DNA of 64,000 nucleotides, from assembly GCA_014874475.1 (NCBI GenBank), contig JADBJJ010000032.1:62001-126000 (forward strand). The letters run 5' to 3'. Position 1 is the first letter of the stretch. Every line of letters begins with the position of its first letter. The notes below the pieces were generated by a model. The model was not told where the DNA came from. It saw only the letters and a list, made by a program, of their open reading frames with translations, and did no database searches. Shown piece by piece: positions 8,486-16,402 of the stretch. The translations under genes were made by a program, and so were the position numbers. The stretch is from Chloroflexota bacterium. Its GTDB lineage: Bacteria; Chloroflexota; Anaerolineae; B4-G1; DUEL01.

Positions 8486-8486
8486 C

Positions 8487-9014
8487 TTACCTCCTCCTGG
8501 AACGCGTCAGGCCCCGGATAATGAACCAGAGGCCCAGCAGGAAAAAGAGACCCGCCAGGAAATATTCCTGGTACGGACGAAGAATGGCCAGTCGGCCAAA
8601 GATGGCCGCGAAGATCAGGAACAGAACGGCGCTGATGAGGATCAGATTGAGGCCCTCCCGGACCGACCGCCGGAAATCCTGACCAAGAAGCCCTGCCAGA
8701 ATCGTCCCCACCCCGACGAAACCGGGAATGAGAACCCAGGCGTAGGCCCAGGATGCCCAGTCGCCCGTTGCGTTCTGGTAATAAAGGATGCCGCCGATGC
8801 CGGCAACGATGCAAGCCGGAATCGCCATCCTCGGCGCCCCAACCAGGAGACCAATAAGCAAGATAACCCCTCCGGCGATAACAACCCACATCGGCCAGTC
8901 AAAGGGCGGGATGAAGGTACGCAACGGGGGATATAAGCGGAGCGCGGCCAGAAACGCTGCAACCAGAATGAGGAACAGGCCCAGGGCCAGTTGAGTACGG
9001 GTACGATCCTCCAT
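8487..9014 (-). CDS. small multi-pass membrane protein, first gene of the LiaF-like cluster
   Basis: 175 residues with about six hydrophobic segments. A short charged N-terminus (MEDRTRTQ) precedes a first helix LALGLFLILVAAFLAALRLY, and the C-terminus is strongly basic (RGLTRSRRR). A strong AAGGAGGG ribosome site lies just upstream of the ATG at 9014. It resembles poorly characterised membrane proteins that accompany LiaF-like genes in Chloroflexota and Firmicutes. No specific function is recognised. The three genes from 9014 to 7070 are separated by 1 and 9 bp and should be one transcript. Confidence 0.6.
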   Translation of the reverse strand: MEDRTRTQLALGLFLILVAAFLAALRLYPPLRTFIPPFDWPMWVVIAGGVILLIGLLVGAPRMAIPACIVAGIGGILYYQNATGDWASWAYAWVLIPGFVGVGTILAGLLGQDFRRSVREGLNLILISAVLFLIFAAIFGRLAILRPYQEYFLAGLFFLLGLWFIIRGLTRSRRR

Positions 9015-9103
9015 CAGACCCTCCTTTCGTAATTATTGATGACGAGTGAAAGGGGTTGAGAGCAGTGGGCCTGGACGCCGCTCTCAATCCTACCCTGATA
9101 TCT

Positions 9104-9949
9104 CTACGTTTCGGTCTCCGGAAACGTCGCGGGGACTTCGGTGGTATCCTCTTCGCCGTCCTCCTCAGCCGCCAGCGCGCGGGCGAAAATCAGGAAACCC
9201 GTATGGGCTACCATCCGGTCCTCCGGGCGGAAGCGGGCAGAGACAGCCTTATAGGGCCGCAGCAGAATCTCCTCCACCGCCACCAATCCCCACTGGGGCG
9301 ACTCCAATGCCTCTAACAGGCGCGCGACCTGGTTGGCAGTGGGCAAAAGAGAGCCCAGATACCCACCGTTCGCCAGCGCGGCATGCGCCTGGTCCAGATA
9401 GTCCCAGGGATTGGGCAGGTCCAGGAACAGGGCGTCCACACCGACCTCGTCAAATCCCTCCGCGATATCCCGGATTTTGAACTCCACCACATCGGCCAGG
9501 CCCAGCCGCTCCAGGTTACGGCGGGCCAATTGCTGCATCTCCGGGCGGACCTCATAGGAGTATATCCGTCCGTCCGGACGGACAGTATGAGCCAGCACCG
9601 CCGTCAGTGCACCGCTGCCACTCCCCGCCTCCACCACCCGGGAACCCGGCCCGATGTTCATCTTCAGCAAGATATACCCCGCCTCTTTGGGGTAGACAAT
9701 CTGAGTGGTGCGACGCAGACGGAGGATCAGGTCATGGAGCGACGGGGTCAGGAGCAGGAACGGCTGTCCCGTATGAGAAACCACCCGGCTCCCCCAGGGA
9801 CGGCCAATAAGGTCGTCGTGGGCCAGAACCCCCCGATGGGTGTGCACTGCCTGCCCGGGCTCCAGACGGACAATCTGCCAGCGGCGATCTGGGCCGATCA
9901 GCAGGGCCAGGTCACCGGCACGGGCACGGGAAACGGGTCTCTCGGCCAT
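9104..9949 (-). CDS. trmI: tRNA (adenine-N1)-methyltransferase, TrmI family (m1A58)
   Basis: A 281-residue SAM-dependent enzyme methylating A58 in the tRNA T-loop. The N-terminal beta-barrel domain (about 1-75) is followed by QIVYPKEAGYILLKMNI and the SAM-binding motif VVEAGSGSGALT, then YEVRPEMQQLARRNLE, FLDLPNPWDYL and the C-terminal GFLIFARAL strand. This order is characteristic of bacterial and archaeal TrmI. A short acidic tail ends the protein. Its ATG overlaps the stop of the upstream ThiS-like gene by one base, implying translational coupling. Confidence 0.9.
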   Translation of the reverse strand: MAERPVSRARAGDLALLIGPDRRWQIVRLEPGQAVHTHRGVLAHDDLIGRPWGSRVVSHTGQPFLLLTPSLHDLILRLRRTTQIVYPKEAGYILLKMNIGPGSRVVEAGSGSGALTAVLAHTVRPDGRIYSYEVRPEMQQLARRNLERLGLADVVEFKIRDIAEGFDEVGVDALFLDLPNPWDYLDQAHAALANGGYLGSLLPTANQVARLLEALESPQWGLVAVEEILLRPYKAVSARFRPEDRMVAHTGFLIFARALAAEEDGEEDTTEVPATFPETET

Positions 9950-10155
9950 TATCCCCCCGCAATCAGATGAATGACCCGTACATCAGCACCATCGGGAATG
10001 AGGCGAGTGGGGAACTCCTCCTCGGAAATCACTTCCCCGTTGATGGTAACGACAATGGCCGGGAAGGTGTAGCGGAATCGGCGCAGAAGTTCCGTCACCG
10101 TCAACCCCGGCTCCCATTCTATTTCGTCTCTGTTGTTGACGCGAACGAGTCCCAT
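9949..10155 (-). CDS. ThiS/MoaD-like small sulfur-carrier protein with C-terminal Gly-Gly
   Basis: 68 residues from the ATG at 10155: MGLVRVNNRDEIEWEPG, then VTELLRRF, ITINGEVI-like core and the terminal IAGG. The size, the 'TINGE' turn and the free C-terminal GG match beta-grasp sulfur carriers (ThiS, MoaD, CysO-like), which are adenylated by an E1-like enzyme before sulfur transfer. A longer open frame continues upstream but crosses the neighbouring gene and lacks similarity. No ThiF/MoeB-type activator and no thiamine or molybdopterin gene is nearby, so the acceptor pathway is open. The stop shares a base with the trmI start. Confidence 0.8.
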   Translation of the reverse strand: MGLVRVNNRDEIEWEPGLTVTELLRRFRYTFPAIVVTINGEVISEEEFPTRLIPDGADVRVIHLIAGG

Positions 10156-10220
10156 CGGCAAGGCACGGTACAGAATACAGGATGCAGGATAGCAAATTGC
10201 TAAATCTGGCGCTGCTCCGC

Positions 10221-11540
10221 TTAACGGTAAATGAGCAGTTGCGGGAATATTCCCAGGCCTACCGCGCTGAGGGAGGCCAGCGCCAGCCACAGGTCGGTCA
10301 ACGTCATTGCGCGCCGGGCAGGCACGCCTGCTCTCAGGGCAGCAGGAAGCATCCGCAGAAGCCCCACCACTGGCCCCAGGGAAGCCAGGAGCAGGGCCAG
10401 AACCATCAGCGGTTGCTCCTGAAAGAGGAGCCGATACAGCCCCCAACGGGAGACGAACCCCACCGTGGGCGGGAAACCGGCCAGGGAGAGCAACCCCGCA
10501 GCAGCCGCCACCGCCCCCCACGGCGACCAGCCCGTCTCCGCCGATTCCTGCCGGACGCCGAGAGCGGCCAATCCGGCGGCCATTGTCAGCACCCCCCAGG
10601 TGCGGGTGAGCATCATCGCCCGCTCCAGTCCCAATCCCGCCGCCTCTCCCCTTCCCAGTGCCAGCACCAGCATCCCCGTGTCTACCATCACCGCGTATCC
10701 CAGCAGAGCGCCCCACCCCCGCCGGGTCGTGCCCAACAACCCACCAATGAGGGCTGTCCCAACAGCCAGTATGGTCAGGGCCGACGACCAGTACGGGGAG
10801 CGGTCCAACCAGGGGTAGGTCAGCAAGTAATCCATCAGGAGGAACCACACCGTTCCGCCAACGGCAGAATAGATGAAGGCAACCGCCAGCGGCGATTCAG
10901 TCCGGGCCAGCGCGGGCACCCAGGGGTGAAACGGGACCAGCCCCAGCATCAGAGCAAACGAGAGGCCAATCAGCAGACTGGCGGTGTACAGTAGCCCGGT
11001 CTGGTCAGGGGTCAGAGCGTACATGTCCAGCAGCCAGTGGGCAACCAGGGGGCCCGGCAACGCCAGAATACAGAAGGTCAGATACCGCGCCCCCCCCACC
11101 CCACCGCGCAGGAGAAGGACGGAAAGAGCCACGGCCAGTTCCAGAAGCAACATCGCGTAGACCAGGGGACGGACGACCAGCGCGGCCGCCAGGAGCCCCA
11201 GTACCCCCAAACCGATGGGAGCGTAGAGTTCCCCGGATTCCAGGGGCCATGCCAGCAAGAACAGGGCCGCGCCAATCAGGAAAAGAAACGTCAGCGCCGT
11301 CTGAGCCATCGGGCCCACGAGTACGGAACGGCCCAAAATGGTTGTTGCCCCGCCAACGGCAAACTCGCGACCCCACAAGACAAACGTCCGGTCCATCGGG
11401 GTCAGGGCAATTCCAAACCCCAGCGCGGCGGAGATCGTCGCGGCCAGCAGAAGCGCTACGCCCCGCCGACGGCGCAGGATATACGTCGGAATGATAGCCA
11501 GCAGCAACAGCCCAATTCCGATCAGAGTCAGCATCCTCAC
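10221..11540 (-). CDS. proton-translocating antiporter-like membrane subunit (NuoN/MrpD/HyfB family)
   Basis: 439 residues with about 12-14 membrane helices. It contains the family core of complex I antiporter-like subunits: PFHPWVPALARTESPLAVAFIYSAVGG, with the conserved HxWxPxA-type segment, and LAGFPPTVGFVSRWGLYRLLF near the C-terminus (the G(F/L)P segment before the last helices). Slightly shorter than NuoN (about 480) but complete. Last of three membrane genes in an operon read from 13793, following its neighbour by 4 bp. No NADH- or hydrogen-oxidising subunits are encoded next to it. Confidence 0.75.
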   Translation of the reverse strand: MRMLTLIGIGLLLLAIIPTYILRRRRGVALLLAATISAALGFGIALTPMDRTFVLWGREFAVGGATTILGRSVLVGPMAQTALTFLFLIGAALFLLAWPLESGELYAPIGLGVLGLLAAALVVRPLVYAMLLLELAVALSVLLLRGGVGGARYLTFCILALPGPLVAHWLLDMYALTPDQTGLLYTASLLIGLSFALMLGLVPFHPWVPALARTESPLAVAFIYSAVGGTVWFLLMDYLLTYPWLDRSPYWSSALTILAVGTALIGGLLGTTRRGWGALLGYAVMVDTGMLVLALGRGEAAGLGLERAMMLTRTWGVLTMAAGLAALGVRQESAETGWSPWGAVAAAAGLLSLAGFPPTVGFVSRWGLYRLLFQEQPLMVLALLLASLGPVVGLLRMLPAALRAGVPARRAMTLTDLWLALASLSAVGLGIFPQLLIYR

Positions 11541-11544
11541 CCCT

Positions 11545-12234
11545 TTATCCGGTCTGGGCCAGCGCCAGGTAGGCCACCGCCAGGGTGATCAAAAACTGCA
11601 CCAATCCCAGCAGGCCAGCCACCACCAGGCTGGGTTCCAGAGCGCCGAAGAAGAGATCAAACCCGCTCAGAAAGACCAACAGCCCCAAACCTGCCCCCAA
11701 AGGCTCCTCCGCCATCCCCGCCAGGAAAAGGCCAACCACTCCCAACAGGTAACACGCCAGGCCAACGAGCGGGGGCACCTGAGGCAGGGGAAAGCGAAGG
11801 GACCCCGCATAGGCAACCAGCAGAGCCGCACCCAGGGCCAGCGCCCGCAGAGGGGCATCGTCCGACCACCGGGGAAGCCGACGGAAGAGGTTTCTCCACC
11901 AAGAAGGAGGCGCCGCCCCTTCGGTTTCCCTCTTACTCTCATTGCCATCTCCACCCTTGTCGTCTCTGGTCACCAACCCAGCAGCAGCCTGTCCAGTAAC
12001 CCCCAGGGCCAGGCAAATCACCACACCGATGAGCAGTTTCACCAGAACGACCTCAGGACGAATCACTTGAGTGTGGAGGACGCCCACGACGAAGTACATC
12101 AATGCCATTCCGAGAACCTGGAACAACCAACGACGGGCCACCAACACCAGCCCCAGGGCGACAATCAGTACCCCCACCGCAGGAGGCGCGGCGAGAGCAG
12201 ATATTCGTTCCACCCACTCCAGGAAAGTCCCCAT
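11545..12234 (-). CDS. HyfE/NuoK-related hydrogenase-4-like membrane subunit
   Basis: 229 residues with about seven membrane helices and a hydrophilic Lys/Glu-rich loop near residues 113-135 (RDDKGGDGNESKRETEG). The length and first helix (AVGVLIVALGLVLVARRWL) followed by VVGVLHTQVIRPEVVLVKLLIG resemble HyfE, the NuoK-like subunit of group 4 hydrogenases. Position between two antiporter-like subunits supports this. Its start overlaps the stop of the upstream gene by one base (12234). Assignment to HyfE is by pattern and context only. Confidence 0.6.
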   Translation of the reverse strand: MGTFLEWVERISALAAPPAVGVLIVALGLVLVARRWLFQVLGMALMYFVVGVLHTQVIRPEVVLVKLLIGVVICLALGVTGQAAAGLVTRDDKGGDGNESKRETEGAAPPSWWRNLFRRLPRWSDDAPLRALALGAALLVAYAGSLRFPLPQVPPLVGLACYLLGVVGLFLAGMAEEPLGAGLGLLVFLSGFDLFFGALEPSLVVAGLLGLVQFLITLAVAYLALAQTG

Positions 12235-13793
12235 CAGCGCCTCGTCACCACGACCAGAATGAGCAGAAAAGTCGCCAGCGCCCAGAGAACGGCGCCCGGC
12301 CCTTCGGCGACGTCAGCCACCGCATCCAGAAAACCCGTCAATCTGCCCAAACTGTTGATCAGGAGTCGTCCAGCCCACTCCGGGCGAAGGGCTTCCGCGA
12401 CCATCTGAAGCGCTCTGGGGCGCGTCCATGTCCTGAACCTGAGCAACTCCAGCGCCAGCAATCCGCCTCCCAGCAGCGTACCGGCGATCCAGGCCCCCCA
12501 CCCCATCAGGGTCGGCGCCACCTTCGGCGCAGCGCCCCAGGCCAGGATCAGCGCGACGACCGGAACAGCCAGACCGACCATTTGAGCGATGGCAGGAAGC
12601 GAATCGACCGGTTCCTCCCAGGCTATCCGGCGCAGGATTTCCTTCGCCACAGCCGCCGTCAGCAGGGCTTGGCCCAGGGGGAACAAAATCGCCATCAGAA
12701 CATCTGGCGGAGAGAGAACTCCGCCCGAAGTCAGGGGGGCAGCCAGAAGCGCCAGTCCACCCAGAACGGAAGCCGCCGTCCATATGGGAGCAGTCCTCTC
12801 CCACCCCCGCCCCAGATAGAGAAGAGTCAGGCCCAGCACCCAGGCCGCGCCTCCCGCCGCCCAGGCAGCACCCGCCGCGTGACCTGCATGCAGGCCGGCC
12901 CAGAATACCCCTCCCGCTGCCGCCATCCCGATCCAGATGGTCCTCTGGTCCGGGTCCGCGGTTGACCAAGCCAGAAATCCGCCGACCACAAACGTCGCTG
13001 CTGCCAGCACCTCCAGCACCACCTCGCCCGGGATGGAGATTCCGGCCTGCCAGGACATCCGGGCCAGTAAGCCCCAGGCCAGGAGCGGCTCCATAAGCAG
13101 AGCGACGGTCAACGGGCGGCCTCGCCGCATTTCGGTTGGAACAGTAAAATGGAAAGGATAGACACCCAGCCGAACCAGGGCGGCCAGCAGGAGAAAACTC
13201 CCCGCCCAGCCATCAGAGGCCATCAGCGACCACGAGAGTCCGTTCCCCATCTTCTCCAGGGACAACGCGCCCATCCACAACGCGGCCGTCGCCACAACTC
13301 CGCCCCCGACTCCCCTGGCCACCCGTTCGCCCGGAAGGCCAGCCGACGCCATACCGATCCCCCAGGCCAGGTCAAAGCCTGCCCAGGCCAGCAGAACCGT
13401 CAGCAAGTTCTCTCCCCAGAGGGCACCCAGGCCAAAAGCCAGCATGGCCAGGACAGCGGCGCCAATGGCCAAACGCAGGGGTTGCGGGCGGCCCATCTGG
13501 ACCAGAGCGCTCCCCGCCACCGCACCGGCCCAGGCTAGGGCCAGCGGCCATACTATGCGATCTGCCACCAGAACCGGGAACAGGCCAAAGAGAGACAGGG
13601 GTTGCCAGAGGGAAACGAGAAACGGACGGGGGTCCTCCCAGGGGGCAAAAAGGACTCCCAGAAGCGAAAGCCCCGCTCCCAGTGACAGCACATAGCGCCG
13701 GTAGGGTTGCAGAGGATGAATGTAAGAGAACCCCATCAGGATCAGCAGCCCGCATAAGGGCGCTGTCAGCGCAAGAATCGGTGCAAAGGGCAT
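12234..13793 (-). CDS. NuoL/MrpA/HyfB-like antiporter-type membrane subunit
   Basis: 519 residues with about 14 membrane helices, no signal peptide. The core has the family segment RLGVYPFHFTVPTEMRRGRPLTVALLMEPLLAWGLLARM (helices 7-8, with the conserved PFH), and an earlier LLTVLLAWAGFDLAWGIGM helix matching the conserved E/D-containing helix 5 region. It lacks the long lateral helix of NuoL and is shorter than NuoL (about 610). It is the first gene of the three-gene operon and has a good ribosome site (TTAAGGAG) about 12 nt before the ATG. Probably part of an ion-translocating complex whose soluble arm lies elsewhere. Confidence 0.7.
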   Translation of the reverse strand: MPFAPILALTAPLCGLLILMGFSYIHPLQPYRRYVLSLGAGLSLLGVLFAPWEDPRPFLVSLWQPLSLFGLFPVLVADRIVWPLALAWAGAVAGSALVQMGRPQPLRLAIGAAVLAMLAFGLGALWGENLLTVLLAWAGFDLAWGIGMASAGLPGERVARGVGGGVVATAALWMGALSLEKMGNGLSWSLMASDGWAGSFLLLAALVRLGVYPFHFTVPTEMRRGRPLTVALLMEPLLAWGLLARMSWQAGISIPGEVVLEVLAAATFVVGGFLAWSTADPDQRTIWIGMAAAGGVFWAGLHAGHAAGAAWAAGGAAWVLGLTLLYLGRGWERTAPIWTAASVLGGLALLAAPLTSGGVLSPPDVLMAILFPLGQALLTAAVAKEILRRIAWEEPVDSLPAIAQMVGLAVPVVALILAWGAAPKVAPTLMGWGAWIAGTLLGGGLLALELLRFRTWTRPRALQMVAEALRPEWAGRLLINSLGRLTGFLDAVADVAEGPGAVLWALATFLLILVVVTRR

Positions 13794-13827
13794 AGGTCTT
13801 CAGGTCTCCTTAAACTGACAGGTTTCT

Positions 13828-13856
13828 ATTTTAGCATGAGAAAAGGGTTTGGGCAA
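13828..13856 (-). promoter_or_regulatory. sigma-70-type promoter for the antiporter-like operon
   Basis: On the minus strand TTGCCC (13856-13851) and TAAAAT (13833-13828) are 17 bp apart, about 35 bp before the ATG at 13793. On the plus side, a 6-bp inverted repeat TTACCC/GGGTAA (13875-13880 and 13889-13894) lies in the same gap ahead of fabF and might be an operator; that is speculative. Confidence 0.6.
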
Positions 13857-13981
13857 TCCAGTGACCTGCCGACTTTACCCATCTCTTTGGGTAAGACCGC
13901 AGAAAACCGGGGTCCGCGGGCGTGACTTTCCTGCCTATCCGGTGTTTCTGTTTACGAGCGATGATTCAACAGGAGTGCAAA

Positions 13982-15220
13982 ATGCGGAAACGAGTGGTTA
14001 TCACCGGATTGGGAGCCGTCACACCGCTGGGCAACGATGTGCCCACTTTCTGGGAGAACCTGCTGGCAGGCCGAAGTGGCGCCGGGCCCATTACGCAGTT
14101 TGACCCCTCGGGCCTGGAAGTCCGCTTTGCCGCCGAGGTGAAAGATTTTGACCCGGTGACCCTCTTTGGACGGCGGGAAGCCCGCCGCCACGACCGATTC
14201 ACCCACTTCGCGCTGGAGGCGGCCCGTCAGGCCATCACAGATGCAGGCCTCCAGTTTGATCAGGAAGACCGGGATGCTATCGGCGTGATTATCGGCACAG
14301 GCATCGGGGGAGCGCTCACGTTTCTGGAGAACCACGACATTCTCCGGGAAGCAGGCCCCCGACGGGTGAGCCCCTTTATGATCCCGATGATGATGCCCAA
14401 CGCCGCCTCCGCCGTCATCGCCATCACTTACGGCCTGCGGGGGCCCAACATAACGGTGGCTTCCGCCTGCGCCACTGGCTCCCACGCGATCGGCGAAGCC
14501 GCAGAGATGATTCGCCGGGGCGACGCGGAGGTGATGATCTGCGGCGGCAGCGAGGCCGTCATCCACCCCCTGGCCATCAGCGGCTTTGCCAACATGGGTG
14601 CGCTCTCCGCCCGCAACGACGACCCCCAGAAAGCCTCCCGCCCCTTTGACGCGGACCGCGATGGCTTCGTGTTGGGAGAGGGCGCGGGCGTGCTGGTCCT
14701 GGAATCTCTGGAGCACGCTCAAGCCCGCGGAGCGCGCATCTACTGCGAACTGGTAGGCTATGGCGCCTCCTGTGATGCCTACCACATCGCCGCACCAGAA
14801 GAGGCGGGAGAGGGAGCCGCGCTGGCTATGCGACGCGCACTGGCCAATGCCGGACTCCCCCCGGAGGCGGTGGATTACATCAACGCCCACGGCACCAGCA
14901 CCCCCCTCAACGACCGCATAGAAACCCAGGCCATCCGCACTGTCTTCGGCCCCCACGCCGACCGTCTGGTGGTCAATTCCACCAAGTCCATGATCGGCCA
15001 CCTGATGGGCGCGGCCGGGGCAGTGGAGGCCATCGTCTGCGTCAAGAGCCTGGAGACAGGGTGGGTTCATCCGACCATCAACTACGAGACCCCCGACCCG
15101 GCCTGCGACCTGGACTACGTCCCCCATCAGGCCCGGTATCTGAAGCCCAGGGCGGCCCTCTCCAACTCCTTCGGGTTTGGAGGGCACAACGGATGCCTGG
15201 TTTTTGTGGCGCCAGAGTAA
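13982..15220 (+). CDS. fabF: beta-ketoacyl-ACP synthase II
   Basis: 412 residues, the normal FabF length. Condenses malonyl-ACP with acyl-ACP in fatty-acid elongation. The ATG at 13982 has AGGAG 7 nt upstream. The open frame extends 60 nt further 5', but that part shows no similarity. Catalytic triad visible: Cys in [15 protein letters not shown], His in [12 protein letters not shown], His in [13 protein letters not shown], plus the [15 protein letters not shown]-terminal glycine loop. It is the first gene of a plus-strand lipid cluster and is followed by fabH after 22 bp with its own GGAGG site. Confidence 0.95.
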   Translation: MRKRVVITGLGAVTPLGNDVPTFWENLLAGRSGAGPITQFDPSGLEVRFAAEVKDFDPVTLFGRREARRHDRFTHFALEAARQAITDAGLQFDQEDRDAIGVIIGTGIGGALTFLENHDILREAGPRRVSPFMIPMMMPNAASAVIAITYGLRGPNITVASACATGSHAIGEAAEMIRRGDAEVMICGGSEAVIHPLAISGFANMGALSARNDDPQKASRPFDADRDGFVLGEGAGVLVLESLEHAQARGARIYCELVGYGASCDAYHIAAPEEAGEGAALAMRRALANAGLPPEAVDYINAHGTSTPLNDRIETQAIRTVFGPHADRLVVNSTKSMIGHLMGAAGAVEAIVCVKSLETGWVHPTINYETPDPACDLDYVPHQARYLKPRAALSNSFGFGGHNGCLVFVAPE

Positions 15221-15242
15221 TCTTGCGCCATAAGGAGGATCC

Positions 15243-16352
15243 ATGCCGCGCGCCCACATCGTCGGCTGGGGCAAATATATCCCCCCCCAGGTATTGACCA
15301 ACGATGACCTCTCCCGGATGGTGGACACTTCGGACGAGTGGATTATCACCCGTACCGGTATCCGAGAGCGGCACGTCGCCGCTGAAGGCGAGACGACCGC
15401 CACGATGGCCATCCAGGCCGCCCGCCAGGCACTGGAAGGGGCCGGAATCCGACCGGAGAAGGTGGACCTCATTATCGTCGCCACAGCAACGCCGGACTAT
15501 CTCTTCCCCGCCACAGCCTGCCTGATACAGGATGCACTGGGGGCAACCCGCGCGGCGGCCTTTGACCTGGCGGCGGGTTGTACCGGCTTTGTTTACGCTC
15601 TGGGCGTCGCCGCCGCAATGGTGGAATCTGGCACCGCCCAGACCGTGCTGGTGGTTGGCTCGGAGACCCTCTCCCGCATCACTGACTGGACCGACCGCAA
15701 CACCTGCGTCCTCTTCGGCGACGGGGCTGGCGCGGTCGTCCTGCAGGCCGGGCCTGAAAACGGCGGCATCCTGGCCACCGTCCTGGGCGCCGACGGCTCC
15801 GGCAGCAACCTGCTGATGCTCCCCGCGGGGGGAAGCCGACACCCCGCCAGCCACCGGACTATTGCGGAGCGGATGCACTTCATCCGGATGCAGGGCCGAG
15901 ATGTCTTCCGCTTCGCCGTCCGGGTCATTCCTGCCGTTACCCGCCAGGCGTTGACAAAGGCCGGCCTTTCTCTGAACGACGTGACCCTCTTCATCCCCCA
16001 TCAGGCCAACGGACGCATTATAGAGGGCGCGATCCGGGACCTGAAACTTCCGCCAGAGAAGGTCTACAGCAATCTGGAGCAGTACGGCAATACATCGGCG
16101 GCATCCATTCCCATTGCCCTCTGCGAGGCGGTGGAGGAGGGACGGCTGAAGCCCGGAGATGTGGTAGTCTGCGTAGGATTTGGGGCTGGGCTGACCTGGG
16201 GCGCAACAGTCCTTCGCTGGACACATCCGCAACCGGCGCCCGTGCCGACCTGGCAGCAGTTCCTGCGGCGGCTCCGCTATGCCCTGGTCACCATCCGCTC
16301 CTGGCTCCGACACCTCTGGTGGAAAGTGTTTTTGAGATTCGGGCGCGAATGA
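15243..16352 (+). CDS. fabH: beta-ketoacyl-ACP synthase III with C-terminal extension
   Basis: Primes fatty-acid synthesis by condensing acyl-CoA with malonyl-ACP. 369 residues, about 45 more than typical FabH. Catalytic Cys in DLAAGCTGFVYAL, His in FIPHQANGRII and Asn in LEQYGNTSAASIP are intact, and the conserved N-terminal DEWIITRTGIRERH and FGDGAGAVVLQ are present. The core ends at GAGLTWGATVLRW (about residue 324). The remaining 45 residues form a basic, Trp/Arg-rich tail (LRRLRYALVTIRSWLRHLWW), probably an amphipathic helix that could bind the membrane. Start is supported by AGGAGG upstream. Confidence 0.92.
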   Translation: MPRAHIVGWGKYIPPQVLTNDDLSRMVDTSDEWIITRTGIRERHVAAEGETTATMAIQAARQALEGAGIRPEKVDLIIVATATPDYLFPATACLIQDALGATRAAAFDLAAGCTGFVYALGVAAAMVESGTAQTVLVVGSETLSRITDWTDRNTCVLFGDGAGAVVLQAGPENGGILATVLGADGSGSNLLMLPAGGSRHPASHRTIAERMHFIRMQGRDVFRFAVRVIPAVTRQALTKAGLSLNDVTLFIPHQANGRIIEGAIRDLKLPPEKVYSNLEQYGNTSAASIPIALCEAVEEGRLKPGDVVVCVGFGAGLTWGATVLRWTHPQPAPVPTWQQFLRRLRYALVTIRSWLRHLWWKVFLRFGRE

Positions 16353-16402
16353 ACACGGATCCACCCGTTCGCTTTCGCTAACCCGTTCAACGAGGGAGAA
16401 AT

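Noticed and set aside
13952-15484. 510-residue open frame on the minus strand opposite fabF
   Set aside because: Low-complexity Gly/Ala/His composition, no family match, and lies exactly antisense to a clear fabF/fabH pair; a GC-rich shadow frame.
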